From the NCBI RefSeq assembly GCF_003850045.1, contig NZ_RQJX01000002.1, positions 186,001 to 250,000 on the forward strand: a DNA stretch of 64,000 nucleotides. Reading direction: 5' to 3'. The position numbers were made by a program, and so were the translations under genes. The stretch is from Aeromicrobium camelliae (GTDB taxonomy: Bacteria; Actinomycetota; Actinomycetes; Propionibacteriales; Nocardioidaceae). Numbering within the stretch: the stretch's first letter is position 1; each line of letters starts with the position of its first letter. The notes beneath the pieces are model-generated. The model had not been told where the DNA came from, ran no database searches, and was given only the letters and a program-made list of their open reading frames with translations. Shown here piece after piece: positions 51,752-60,432 of this stretch.

Positions 51752-53413
51752 ATGGCGGAGACGACCGCGCCATCCATGACGCATCGAGAAGTACTGCGGG
51801 CGCTCTCAGGCCTGCTCATGGGCATGTTCGTGTCGATCCTGGCCGGCACCGTGGTCTCCACGTCGCTGCCGCTGATCATCGCGGACCTCGGGGGCTCCCA
51901 GTCGTCGTACACCTGGGTGGTGACGGCGACGATGCTGGCCATGGCCGTGTCGACTCCCGTATGGGGCAAGCTCGCGGACATCTTCAACCGCAAGCTGCTG
52001 ATCCAGCTGGCCCTCACCGTCTTCGTGCTCGGGTCAGCGGCAGCCGGCTTCTCGCACAACACCGACTTCCTCATCGCGGCACGCGCCGTGCAGGGCCTCG
52101 GCGCCGGCGGCCTTGCGGCGCTGAGCCAGATCATCCTCGCCGACATCATCTCGCCGCGTGAGCGCGGCCGGTACGCCGGATTGTTCGGCGCCGTCATGGC
52201 CGTGGGCTCGGTCGGCGGTCCGCTCCTGGGTGGCGTCATCACCGACGCGTTCGGGTGGCGCTGGAACTTCTTCGTCGCGATGCCGGTGGCGATCGCGGCG
52301 CTGATCATGCTCCAGCTGACGCTGCACCTTCCCCAGCATGATCGTCCCAAGCCGAAGATCGACTACCTGGGCGCGGTCCTCATCACCTCGGGCGTCTCGC
52401 TGTTGCTCATCTGGGTGAGCCTCGTGGACCAGCAGTTCGCCTGGGCGTCGGTGGAGACCGCCAGCATGGTGATCGGCGCGGTGCTTCTGCTCGTCGCCGC
52501 CGTGATCACCGAGCTGCGCGCTGAGAACCCGATGGTGCCGATGACGATGTTCCGCGACCGCACCTTCACTCTCGCGGTCGTCGCCAGCCTCGCGGTGGGG
52601 GTGTCGATGTTCGGCACCGCCGTGTTCCTGGCGCAGTACATGCAGCTGGCCCGCGGCGCGACGCCCACGGAGTCGGGTCTGCTCACCATCCCGATGATGG
52701 CCGGCCTGCTCACGTCCTCGACGTTCTTCGGTCAGTTCATCACCCGCACCGGGCACTGGAAGCCCGTCATGGTCGCCGGATCGCTCACCGCGGTCGTCGG
52801 TTCGGCCATGCTGGGAATGCTCGACGGCGACAGCCCGATATGGTTCGTCTCCATCGCCATGCTCGTGCTCGGCGCCGGTCTCGGCATGCTGATGCAGAAC
52901 CTCGTGCTCGTCGTGCAGAACTCGATTCCGGTGGAGAACCTGGGTGCGGCGACCAGCGCCGTCACGTTCTTCCGCACGATCGGCGGCACGATCGGGGTCT
53001 CAGTCCTCGGCTCCGTGCTCGCCTTGCAGGTCAAGGACCGCATCGCCGAAGGGATCGCGACGCTCGCGCCGGAGCAGCAGGCGCAGGCCGCGCAGGCCCT
53101 CTCCAGTGGCTCGGTGCCGAAGATCGCCGATCTCCCACCCGCGATCGCGAGCATCGTCGAGCACGCCTACGGAGCCTCGATCGGGCACCTGTTCCTGCTC
53201 ACCGTCCCGCTGACGCTCGTCACGGTCGTCGCGGTCGCGCTGCTGCCGCGACAGGACCTGGGCACCCTGACCGCGGTCCAGGCCCGGCAGCAGGCCGAGC
53301 CGGTGGGGGCTGGCGCCGCGGGTCTGGAGGACCCGACGGCGACGCAGCCGACGGACCGCGCCGCGGGGGAGGATGCGGACGAGACCTCGGTACCCGCGAC
53401 AATGAGGTCATGA
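51752..53413 (+). CDS. DHA2 family MFS drug exporter (EmrB/QacA type)
   Basis: A 553-aa multidrug antiporter with 14 predicted helices. The motif A-like GKLADIFNRKLLIQLAL lies near residues 72-88, motif C-type GPLLGGVITDAFGWRWNFF near 164-182, and a long soluble tail (about 505-553, acidic) follows the last helix. ATG 51752 is preceded by AAGAGG; the alternative TTG start at 51725 would lie inside the second operator. It overlaps the marR gene by 4 bases, so pump and regulator are translationally coupled. Confidence 0.9.
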   Translation: MAETTAPSMTHREVLRALSGLLMGMFVSILAGTVVSTSLPLIIADLGGSQSSYTWVVTATMLAMAVSTPVWGKLADIFNRKLLIQLALTVFVLGSAAAGFSHNTDFLIAARAVQGLGAGGLAALSQIILADIISPRERGRYAGLFGAVMAVGSVGGPLLGGVITDAFGWRWNFFVAMPVAIAALIMLQLTLHLPQHDRPKPKIDYLGAVLITSGVSLLLIWVSLVDQQFAWASVETASMVIGAVLLLVAAVITELRAENPMVPMTMFRDRTFTLAVVASLAVGVSMFGTAVFLAQYMQLARGATPTESGLLTIPMMAGLLTSSTFFGQFITRTGHWKPVMVAGSLTAVVGSAMLGMLDGDSPIWFVSIAMLVLGAGLGMLMQNLVLVVQNSIPVENLGAATSAVTFFRTIGGTIGVSVLGSVLALQVKDRIAEGIATLAPEQQAQAAQALSSGSVPKIADLPPAIASIVEHAYGASIGHLFLLTVPLTLVTVVAVALLPRQDLGTLTAVQARQQAEPVGAGAAGLEDPTATQPTDRAAGEDADETSVPATMRS

Positions 53414-53880
53414 CGGCGATGCCCGACCCTCTCGAGGAGGCCGGTCCGGAGGTGGCCGACGCGATCGTGGCCGTCGAAGATGCGATGGGCGAACTCGCCA
53501 CGCGTTTTCGGGTGATGATCCGCGACGCGGCGAGCCAGGTCGACCCGGCCCTCCAGCCGTTCGGGCTGCGCATCCTGCGCTTGCTGGAGCGGCACGGTGA
53601 GATGAGCGCGGGACAGATCTCCGAGTACCTCGAGGTCGACCCGAGCTCCACGAGCCGACAGATCCGTCAGCTCGTGGAGCTCGACCTCGCGACCGTCGCC
53701 GCGTGCGAGACCGACCGGCGCTCGCGCATCTTGAGTCTCAGCGACCACGGCCGCGAGCGGCTGGCAGCCATCGGGCCCTCCGGCCGCGCGCGCATGCAGC
53801 GCGCGCTCAGCGGGTGGGAGCTGTCGGAGCTGAGGCGCTTCGCCGAGGACCTGAAGCGCCTCACCGACAGCGTCAGTTAG
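53410..53880 (+). CDS. MarR family transcriptional regulator
   Basis: A 156-aa winged-helix repressor: GLRILRLLERHGEMSAGQISEYLEVDPSSTSRQIRQLVELDLATVAACETDRRSRILSLSDHGRERL spans residues 51-117, with the wing DRRSR. The flanking helices form the dimer. It is cotranscribed with the DHA2 exporter and probably represses it by binding the TTGAY-N4-GTCAA pair at 51708-51738. The last bases overlap the stop of the convergent cNMP-binding gene by 4 bases. Confidence 0.9.
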   Translation: MTAMPDPLEEAGPEVADAIVAVEDAMGELATRFRVMIRDAASQVDPALQPFGLRILRLLERHGEMSAGQISEYLEVDPSSTSRQIRQLVELDLATVAACETDRRSRILSLSDHGRERLAAIGPSGRARMQRALSGWELSELRRFAEDLKRLTDSVS

Positions 53881-54281
53881 TTCTGGTCGATGCGGCTGAC
53901 CGCCGCGTCGTGCAAGGCGGTGGCGAACTGGGGGTTGTGAGCGGCGAGGTCCTCGAAGGCCTCGGCCGTGAAGTGCAGCGCCTCGACGTCCGTGGTGGTG
54001 ACCACGGTGGCGCTGCGCAGTCGCCCCGTGACGAGGGCGATCTCGCCCACGACGTCGCCGGGGTTCAAGGTGGCCAGCGGCTGACCGTCCTTGCGGATCT
54101 CGACGGTGCCCGACAGCAGGATGTACGCCTTGTCGGCCGGAGTGTGCTCGAAGATCATCGCCCAGTTGGCGGGAATGTGTACGGGTTGTCCGACCGTGGC
54201 CAGCGCCTTGACGGTGGCTTCGTCGAAGTCGGTGAGCTCTTTGAGACTCCGCACGACGTCGGGATCGGGCTTCTTCGCCAT
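53877..54281 (-). CDS. Stand-alone cyclic-nucleotide-binding protein
   Basis: A 134-aa protein formed by one cNMP-binding domain with no HTH. The phosphate-binding cassette is GDVVGEIALVTGRLRSATV near 85-103, with the Glu and Arg that contact the cyclic phosphate and ribose. The N-terminal helix LKELTDFDEATVKALA precedes it. AAGGA lies 7 bases before ATG 54281. It is divergent from a membrane adenylate cyclase, with 118 bases between them, so it may be a cAMP effector or sink for that enzyme. Its partner protein is unknown. Confidence 0.85.
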   Translation of the reverse strand: MAKKPDPDVVRSLKELTDFDEATVKALATVGQPVHIPANWAMIFEHTPADKAYILLSGTVEIRKDGQPLATLNPGDVVGEIALVTGRLRSATVVTTTDVEALHFTAEAFEDLAAHNPQFATALHDAAVSRIDQN

Positions 54282-54399
54282 GGTGGATTCCTTTCGGTCC
54301 GTTCGGACCCACCGTAGGGTAAATCGGAGTTCACCGTCGTGGGACTGGCCCGAACGTGGACAATCATCCACAACAGCCCCGCCGGCAGAGGAGACGTGC
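54282..54399. other. Divergent intergenic region, cNMP-binding protein / adenylate cyclase
   Basis: The 118 bases contain the RBS of both genes (AAGGA on the minus strand near 54291, GAGGAGA on the plus strand near 54388) and AT-richer sequence around 54310-54375. No clear CRP box (TGTGA-N6-TCACA) was found, so feedback by a cAMP-CRP is not supported from sequence. Confidence 0.5.
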
Positions 54400-55932
54400 A
54401 TGGGACGAGCCGAGGCCCGCACCTTCGGGTCCCGACTGCTCGGTCCGCCCGACCAGTCCCCGCGTCAGCTGCGCGTCCGCGTGCAGCTGCTGTTGACCAC
54501 CTTGCTCGTCGTCACCAACCTCATCGGTGCCGGGATCGTCGTGGTGTTGTCGACCCTGGTCATTCCGGGTCCCGCCCCGACGCGCGAGACGATCGTCGCG
54601 ATCGCCATCGCGGCACCGGTCTACATCGCGCTCGCCGTGATCGGCGGCATCGCCTGGGGGACGGTGCGCACGCTGCGGGCGCTGCGGTGGGCGATCCGCG
54701 ACGAGCCGGCCAACCCCCGCGACCGGCAGCGGGCCTTGCGAGCCCCGTGGGAACTCACACTCATGCAGGCCGTGCTGTGGCTCGGCGGGACGATCCTGTT
54801 CACGCTGTTGGCGGTCGTCATCCAGCCCGACCGAGCGATGACGACCGGTTTCACGGTCGCGATCGCCACCTTCGTGGTTTCGGCGATCGCGTACCTGTTC
54901 AGCGAGTTCGCGTTGCGACCGGTTGCCGCGCGTGCGCTCGCCAGCGGCGAAGCGACGCAGGCGAGGCTGGGAGTCGCCTCGCGGATGCTGGTGTTCTGGA
55001 TCCTCGGCACCGGCGTGCCGGTGTTCGGGCTGCTCGTCGTCGCGCTGCTCTCGCTCCTCGTCGAGGACGTCGACACCGCCACACTGACCGCGGCAGTCTT
55101 CGTCATCGGGGCCGTGGTGCTCGTGTTCGGTTTCTTCGTCACGTGGCTCAACGCCCGCGCCGTCGTGGCGCCTATCCGGACGGTGCGCGACGCGCTGCGA
55201 CTCGTCCAGGACGGCGACTACAGCATGGAGATCCCGGTCTACGACGGCACCGAACTCGGCTCGCTGCAGGTGGGGTTCAACGAGATGGCGCAGGGGCTGC
55301 GCGAGCGCGAACGGCTGCGCGACGTGTTCGGCCGGCACGTGGGCCGCGACGTCGCCGACGCCGCCCTCAGTGAGATCGAGTTGGGTGGCAAGGCCGGGGA
55401 AGTGTCGGTGCTCTTCGTCGACCTCACCGGGTCCACCCGCTTCGCCGCCGATCGCGACCCGGCTGAGGTCGTCGACGTCCTCAACCGCTTCTTCGGGGTC
55501 GTCGTGCAGGAGGTCGACGCCCACCACGGGCTCGTCAACAAGTTCATGGGCGACGCCGTCCTCGCGATCTTCGGTGCTCCGGTGTCGCGCGACGACCACG
55601 CACGGCTCGCCCTCTCGGCCGCGCGCCGGATGGCCGCGCGGCTCCACGAGGAGGTGCCGGAGATCGGCTTCGGCGTGGGCGTCGCGACGGGCCGCGTCGT
55701 GGCCGGGTACGTCGGCCATGAGACGCGGTTCGAGTACACGGTCATCGGCGACGCGGTCAACGCCGCCTCGCGCATCACCGACCTCGCCAAGGCGACCGAC
55801 TCGGGGGTGCTCGCCGACGAGGCCGCCATCGCGGCCGCGGGCGAGAGCGAGGCGGAACTCTGGTCCGACCACAGCACGACCACGTTGCGGGGGCGACCGG
55901 CCGAGTCGCGGCTGCTCACACTGCGGCGTTGA
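54400..55932 (+). CDS. Membrane-bound class IIIb adenylate cyclase with HAMP domain
   Basis: A 510-aa cyclase with six membrane helices (about residues 31-250), a HAMP domain (about 251-305, RAVVAPIRTVRDALRLVQDGDYSMEIPVYDGTELG) and a C-terminal CYCc catalytic domain (about 335-500). Metal ligands are the Asp in FVDLTGSTRFA and the Asp in KFMGDAVLAIFG. The substrate-specifying pair is Lys (NKFMGD) and Thr in YTVIGDAVN, where class IIIb enzymes carry Thr in place of Asp; the transition-state Asn and Arg are present in VNAASR. It resembles the M. tuberculosis Rv1318c-Rv1320c group. All catalytic residues appear intact. Confidence 0.9.
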   Translation: MGRAEARTFGSRLLGPPDQSPRQLRVRVQLLLTTLLVVTNLIGAGIVVVLSTLVIPGPAPTRETIVAIAIAAPVYIALAVIGGIAWGTVRTLRALRWAIRDEPANPRDRQRALRAPWELTLMQAVLWLGGTILFTLLAVVIQPDRAMTTGFTVAIATFVVSAIAYLFSEFALRPVAARALASGEATQARLGVASRMLVFWILGTGVPVFGLLVVALLSLLVEDVDTATLTAAVFVIGAVVLVFGFFVTWLNARAVVAPIRTVRDALRLVQDGDYSMEIPVYDGTELGSLQVGFNEMAQGLRERERLRDVFGRHVGRDVADAALSEIELGGKAGEVSVLFVDLTGSTRFAADRDPAEVVDVLNRFFGVVVQEVDAHHGLVNKFMGDAVLAIFGAPVSRDDHARLALSAARRMAARLHEEVPEIGFGVGVATGRVVAGYVGHETRFEYTVIGDAVNAASRITDLAKATDSGVLADEAAIAAAGESEAELWSDHSTTTLRGRPAESRLLTLRR

Positions 55933-56006
55933 GCGTGATTCCTCGGACAATGCGCCGGCCGGGCTGTTAGCCTCGCATCGCGCTGGTCGAACGGACGGAG
56001 ATCACA

Positions 56007-57419
56007 GTGCGTCGGATGTTTGTCGGTTCGCTCGCGGTGCTGCTGGCGTTCATGGTCCTTCCGGGAACGTCGCCCGCAGCCGCCGACGAGACCCGGCCGC
56101 CCGGCCAGTACGTCTCGATCCGCGCCACGGACCCGGTCGTGGCCGTCGGAGCGGACGGTCGTGTCGTCGTGACGGTCGAGTACGTGGGACCGGAACGTCC
56201 CCGCATCGTGGTGGCCTTGCCCGACGGCCTGTCGGTCGGAGGGTTCGGCGACGCCGGCAGCCAAGGGTGTACGAGCACCGACGTCAGCGCCGGCAACAGG
56301 ACGCTGGGCATCGAGGGCAGTCCGCATCACGCGGTGTGCCGCGCCGAGTTCCGGGTCCGGGGAGAAGTGCCCGCCATGTGGCTGCTGGGCGACGTCACCG
56401 CGTTGCCCGCGAGCGGCGTGCTCGAGGTGTCCGAGGGCTCCATCCAGGTCGTCGAACCCACACCGCCTGCCTTCCTCGGATGGGAGCCGCCGCTGCCGCC
56501 GCTGTCCGTGGGCGAGGACGTGAGCGCCGACCTCGTCGCGGCTCAGGTCGGCTTCCCCGCCGCCGTCTACGAGGTCAGCGGCGGGCGTCTTCCTGAGGGA
56601 CTCGTCCTGGACCCGGTCTCAGGATCTCTCACGGGTGTCCCGACGACCGCGGGTGACTTCGCGTTCACGGTGCGGGCGGTCAACGTCGGGGGAAGCGACG
56701 AGCGCTCGGTCTCGGGGACGGTCGCCAAAGGCGCCACCGCCCTGACCGCCATCGCGAGTCCGAGCCGGGCCCCTTACGGCGCCCAGGTGACCCTGGCGGC
56801 AGCGGGACTTCCGCCCGTCGCTACCGGCAGCGTCGACTTCCTGGTGGACGGCGAGTCGGTGTGCGTCGTGACGTTGCCGGAACTCGAATGCGGCGTCACG
56901 GGTCTGATGCCCGGCGACCACCTCGTCGAGGCGGTCTACTCCGGCGACGTGAACTGGGAGGGCTCTCGCGTCGAGGCCGGCACGGTGACCGTCGACCGGA
57001 GGCCTGCCACGCTGCAGGGGGCCGCAGCCGCCGTGACGATCGAACGCGGAGACGCCGGGAGTCACCCGTTGAGCTTCGTCTATTCAGGCGACGACCTCAC
57101 CGAGGCCGCTGCTGTCGAGGGCGGAACGCTGGAAGTCACGAGCCCGCCGGTGATCGATCCGCCGGGACCGTCACCTCAGCCATCGCCGGAGCCCGAACCG
57201 GAGCCAGCGCCCACGGGGGACAGCCCGCAGCCGCAACCGACGCGACAGGACGTCGCGGCGGCGTCGTCGAGGAACGCGTCGCCTGCGGTCCTGCCTCACG
57301 CCGGCGGACCGGCGATGGCGTTCGTCGTGTTCGGACTCATCGCCGTCGGTGCAGGAGCCGCGCTGATCAGAGCGCGGCGGCGCCCCCGGGAGGATTCGAA
57401 CCTCCGACACACGCTTTAG
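56007..57419 (+). CDS. Exported Ig-repeat protein with LPHAG wall-anchor-like tail, running into tRNA-Arg
   Basis: A 470-aa surface protein. The signal peptide (MRRMFVGSLAVLLAFMVLPGTSPAAA) is cleaved near residue 26. A beta-sandwich region is followed by a putative Ig domain (YEVSGGRLPEGLVLDPVSGSLTGVPTTAGDFAFTVRA, near 190-226), a Big_3_5 repeat (about 247-330), and a Pro/Glu/Gln-rich linker. LPHAG, a hydrophobic span and RARRR form a sortase-type tail. The frame has no stop until TAG 57417-57419, so the last 13 residues are translated from the antisense of the tRNA gene. GTG 56007 has GGAG 6 bases upstream; ATG 56016 is an alternative. Confidence 0.75.
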   Translation: MRRMFVGSLAVLLAFMVLPGTSPAAADETRPPGQYVSIRATDPVVAVGADGRVVVTVEYVGPERPRIVVALPDGLSVGGFGDAGSQGCTSTDVSAGNRTLGIEGSPHHAVCRAEFRVRGEVPAMWLLGDVTALPASGVLEVSEGSIQVVEPTPPAFLGWEPPLPPLSVGEDVSADLVAAQVGFPAAVYEVSGGRLPEGLVLDPVSGSLTGVPTTAGDFAFTVRAVNVGGSDERSVSGTVAKGATALTAIASPSRAPYGAQVTLAAAGLPPVATGSVDFLVDGESVCVVTLPELECGVTGLMPGDHLVEAVYSGDVNWEGSRVEAGTVTVDRRPATLQGAAAAVTIERGDAGSHPLSFVYSGDDLTEAAAVEGGTLEVTSPPVIDPPGPSPQPSPEPEPEPAPTGDSPQPQPTRQDVAAASSRNASPAVLPHAGGPAMAFVVFGLIAVGAGAALIRARRRPREDSNLRHTL

Positions 57420-57453
57420 GAGAGCGTTGCTCTATCCCCTGAGCTACGGGGGC
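57381..57453 (-). tRNA. tRNA-Arg (anticodon CCU)
   Basis: A 73-base gene read on the minus strand from GCCCCCG (57453-57447) to the pairing CGGGGGC and discriminator G at 57381. D-arm GTAGCTCAGGGGATAGAGC, anticodon loop CTCCTAA with CCT anticodon, and T-arm GGAGGTTCGAATCCTCC are all canonical. No CCA is encoded. The 3' half (57381-57419) overlaps the end of the convergent Ig-repeat wall-protein frame. Confidence 0.95.
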
Positions 57454-57528
57454 GGGCACCCATCATCCTCGCACGACTCACCGTGTTCTCGTCAGCGACC
57501 TTCGCAGTCCGGTGGCACACTCGTGCGC

Positions 57529-58476
57529 ATGCTCCGGCGAATCCTCGTGGCTGTCGCCCTCGTGACCCTGGCGGCCGGATGTGCGCAAGAGCCCTCGCCG
57601 GCTCCCACGCCGTCGGCGGCACCGTCGCCGGAGACCACGGCGCATCGCAGCGGTGACTGCCGCGTCCCGGCGACCGGAACCTCCGCGCACACCCTGACTG
57701 TCGCCGGAACCGAACGGCGGTTCGTCATCGACGTCCCGGACGGGTTCACGGGAGAACGGCTTCCGGTGGTCTACTTCATCCATGGTCTCGGCGGTGAGGC
57801 CACCAGCAGCATGGCGTACACCGGCTTCCCCGAGTACGGCGAGGAACACGGGTTCATCACGGTCGCGCCCCAGGCGCTCGGGTCGTTGCCGCGGTGGGAT
57901 TTCACCACGGGCCCGGAGGTGCCGGGGTCGGATTTCGACTTCATCCGCCAGCTCACCGAGCACGTCACCGCGACGTGGTGCGGCGAAGTGGGCCGCCAGT
58001 ACCTCACCGGATTCTCGAACGGCTCGGCCATGACCTTCGCCGCCGCCTGTTTCGGGGGGATCGACTTCGCTGCCTACGGCTCGGTCGCGGCGGCCGGTTA
58101 CCTGCCCGACCGGTGCGCCGGGGCGCCTCCCGCGTCGTTCATCTACGCGCACGGGACCGCCGATCCGACCGTCCCGTTCGAGGGGGGTGACACGGTGATC
58201 CAACGCGTCGCACCCGCCGACGAGGCGCTGCAGCAGTGGGCCGCTCACGATGGCTGCGCCGCACCGCGTGAGGAGCAGGTCGCCGCCGACGTCCGGCTGA
58301 CCGCGTGGGACGACTGCGCCGACGGTGCGCATATCGACTTCTACGTGATCGAGGGCGGAGGTCATCAGTGGCCGGGAGGTGCCGCCGCACCCGGGCTCGG
58401 AAGATCGAGCGGGTCGATCAACATCACAGCCCTCATGGTGGACTTCTTCGGCCTGTCCGACCGCTCGGCTGGGTGA
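57529..58476 (+). CDS. Lipoprotein esterase, PHB depolymerase/feruloyl esterase-like
   Basis: A 315-aa exported alpha/beta hydrolase. The signal MLRRILVAVALVTLAAGC ends in a lipobox, then a Pro/Ser/Thr linker follows. The hydrolase domain has the oxyanion region VVYFIHGLGGEATSSM (near 82-97), the nucleophile in TGFSNGSAMTFAAACF (near 162-177), the Asp in YAHGTADPTVPFEG (near 204-217) and a late His in VIEGGGHQWPGG. It resembles LpqC-type esterases and PHB depolymerases. A GTG 6 bases upstream is an alternative start. Substrate unknown. Its stop overlaps the -10 of the HAD gene. Confidence 0.85.
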   Translation: MLRRILVAVALVTLAAGCAQEPSPAPTPSAAPSPETTAHRSGDCRVPATGTSAHTLTVAGTERRFVIDVPDGFTGERLPVVYFIHGLGGEATSSMAYTGFPEYGEEHGFITVAPQALGSLPRWDFTTGPEVPGSDFDFIRQLTEHVTATWCGEVGRQYLTGFSNGSAMTFAAACFGGIDFAAYGSVAAAGYLPDRCAGAPPASFIYAHGTADPTVPFEGGDTVIQRVAPADEALQQWAAHDGCAAPREEQVAADVRLTAWDDCADGAHIDFYVIEGGGHQWPGGAAAPGLGRSSGSINITALMVDFFGLSDRSAG

Positions 58477-58480
58477 CAAT
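58475..58480 (+). promoter_or_regulatory. -10 element of the HAD hydrolase gene (leaderless)
   Basis: GACAAT lies 6 bases before ATG 58487 and overlaps the stop codon of the upstream esterase. It supports an independent leaderless transcript starting at the ATG. Confidence 0.45.
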
Positions 58481-58486
58481 GGAGCC

Positions 58487-59263
58487 ATGGACAAACCGGT
58501 CGAGAATTGGCTCACGGACATGGACGGCGTGCTCGTCCACGAGGAGAAGGCTCTGCCCGGTGCCGCCGAGTTCATCGCGGCGCTGCGCGAGACCGGCCGT
58601 AAGTTCATCGTCCTGACGAACAACTCGATCTACACGCCGCGCGACCTGCGGGCCCGCCTGCTCGTCGGCGGCATCGACGTCCCCGAGGGCGCGATCTGGA
58701 CCTCCGCGCTGGCGACCGCCAAGTTCCTCAGCGAACAGCGACCGGGCGGCACCGCCTACGTCATCGGCGAGTCCGGCCTGACACAGGCGCTGTACGAGGT
58801 GGGATACACGATGACCTCGCGCGACCCCGACTACGTCGTCCTCGGCGAGACCCGCACCTACTCGTTCGAGGCGATTACCCGCGCCATCCAGTTGATCGGC
58901 CAGGGCGCCCGGTTCATCGCCACCAACCCCGACGTCACGGGACCGTCGCCCACCGGGCCGCTCCCGGCCACCGGATCGGTGGCGGCGCTCATCACCCGCG
59001 CTACGGGAGTGGAACCGTACTTCATCGGCAAGCCGAACCCGCTCATGATGCGCAGCGCGCTCAATCAGATCGAGGCGCACTCGGAGACCACGGTCATGAT
59101 CGGTGACCGCATGGACACCGACGTCTTGTCCGGGCTCGAGGCCGGCATGCGGACGATCCTCGTGCTCACCGGCTCGACCCGACCGGGCGAGGTCGAGCGC
59201 TTCCCGTTCCGGCCCACCCGCGTCCTCGACTCGATCGCGGACGTCGTGCCCCTCGTGCAGTGA
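58487..59263 (+). CDS. HAD-IIA family phosphatase (NagD-like)
   Basis: A 258-aa haloacid-dehalogenase hydrolase. Motif I is WLTDMDGVLVHEE (nucleophile Asp and Asp+2 near residues 11-13), motif II is VLTNNS (near 43), and motif III/IV are the Lys in IGKPNPLMMRSAL and the Asp pair in MIGDRMDTDVLSGLEAG (near 204-218). The C2b cap lies between motifs II and III. NagD-type enzymes dephosphorylate nucleotides and sugar phosphates; the substrate here is not known. ATG 58487 is supported by GACAAT six bases upstream. Confidence 0.9.
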   Translation: MDKPVENWLTDMDGVLVHEEKALPGAAEFIAALRETGRKFIVLTNNSIYTPRDLRARLLVGGIDVPEGAIWTSALATAKFLSEQRPGGTAYVIGESGLTQALYEVGYTMTSRDPDYVVLGETRTYSFEAITRAIQLIGQGARFIATNPDVTGPSPTGPLPATGSVAALITRATGVEPYFIGKPNPLMMRSALNQIEAHSETTVMIGDRMDTDVLSGLEAGMRTILVLTGSTRPGEVERFPFRPTRVLDSIADVVPLVQ

Positions 59264-59363
59264 CCTGCGGACGCTCGCGTCCGTACCACTGGCCGCCCGG
59301 CTCCCTGCATGTCTAGGCTGGTCACAGCGGTGTGCAACGGCGCACACCCGCGGGAGGAGCCAC

Positions 59364-60260
59364 GTGAGGGTGTTTCTGACCGGCAGCAACGGGGTGATGG
59401 GCCGTGCTGCCATGGCGGAACTCGTCGGTGCCGGCCACGAGGTCGTCGGGCTCGTCCGGCGGCCCGGAGCCGCGGCCGTCGTCGAAGCCCACGGCGCCCT
59501 CCCGTTCTTCGGCGACGTCTTCGACCCGATCTCCTTGCGGGAGGGGATCGACGGATGCGACGCGGTCGTCAACTTCGCCACCCGCATCCCGATCGGAGCC
59601 AACGCCTACCGGCCCGGGTCGCTCACGGCGGTCAACCGCCTGCGACTCGAGGGCGCAGGAATCGTGGTGGACGCCGCCGCCGAGGCGGGGGCCCGGCGCT
59701 TCGTCCAGCAAAGCCTCAGCTTCATCTATCAGGACCGGGGCGACGAGTGGATCGACGAGTCGACACCGGTAGACGTCACGCATGTCACCGAGGCCCTCAT
59801 CGTCGCTGAGGAGCACGCTCGCCGCATCGAGGCCGTCGGCGGGACCGCCGTCTGTCTGCGTTACGGGTTGATCGTCGGGGACGATCGCAACACGAGGTAC
59901 ACGATGCGCCGCGCCCGTCGCCGGCGGCCCTTCGCCCTCGGCGACCCCGACGGATGGATGCACGCGATCCATCCCGACGACATCGGCACCTCCGTGGTCA
60001 GCGCACTGACCGCGCCCAGCGGCCACTACAACGTCGGGGCCGCGCCGTTAACCCGGCGCGAGTACGCCGACCTCGTCGCCCGCGCGGTGGGCCGCGAGCG
60101 GGGCGACTTCCTCGCCGACTGGGTCGTCGACCTCGGGGGTGACAAGCTGGAACTGCTCACCCGATCTCAACGCGTGAGTTCTGAACTGTTCGCCGAGCGG
60201 ACCGGCTGGAAGCCGCGCCGCCCGGAACTCACCGTGGAGTGGTTCCCGACCGATGACTGA
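59364..60260 (+). CDS. NAD(P)-dependent epimerase/dehydratase (extended SDR)
   Basis: A 298-aa SDR with VRVFLTGSNGVMGRAAMAEL at the N-terminus (a TGxxGxxG-type cofactor motif). The usual YxxxK is not obvious; SFIYQDRGDEWIDESTPVD lies in the active-site region (near 115-133), and no canonical Tyr-x3-Lys follows, so it may be atypical. Rossmann residues VVNFATRIPIGANAYRPGS follow near 70-88. GTG 59364 has GGGAGGAG just upstream. It overlaps the small 58-aa gene by 8 bases. Function is not assigned. Confidence 0.8.
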   Translation: MRVFLTGSNGVMGRAAMAELVGAGHEVVGLVRRPGAAAVVEAHGALPFFGDVFDPISLREGIDGCDAVVNFATRIPIGANAYRPGSLTAVNRLRLEGAGIVVDAAAEAGARRFVQQSLSFIYQDRGDEWIDESTPVDVTHVTEALIVAEEHARRIEAVGGTAVCLRYGLIVGDDRNTRYTMRRARRRRPFALGDPDGWMHAIHPDDIGTSVVSALTAPSGHYNVGAAPLTRREYADLVARAVGRERGDFLADWVVDLGGDKLELLTRSQRVSSELFAERTGWKPRRPELTVEWFPTDD

Positions 60261-60429
60261 CGACGACCTCGCCGCCCGCCGCGCACGGCAGCGCCGCGCA
60301 GCAGCCCTGCTCGGCGACCTGCTGCCCGACACGACAAGCGACGAGCGGGAGCCGGGCGCCGACCGTCGCACCCCGTCGCGGGACGCGGAGATCCTGCGCG
60401 ACCGGCCACCGCACTACGGGCGGGATTGA
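60253..60429 (+). CDS. Small conserved actinobacterial protein, 58 aa
   Basis: A 58-aa, highly charged protein: MTDDDLAARRARQRRAAALLGDLL at the N-terminus and ILRDRPPHYGRD at the C-terminus. Small actinobacterial proteins with a DE(W/I)LR...PPHxG ending are recurrent in this phylum, which supports it as a real gene despite its size. ATG 60253 overlaps the epimerase stop by 8 bases, indicating translational coupling. It is convergent with mscL with 3 bases between the stops. Function unknown. Confidence 0.6.
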   Translation: MTDDDLAARRARQRRAAALLGDLLPDTTSDEREPGADRRTPSRDAEILRDRPPHYGRD

Positions 60430-60432
60430 CGT

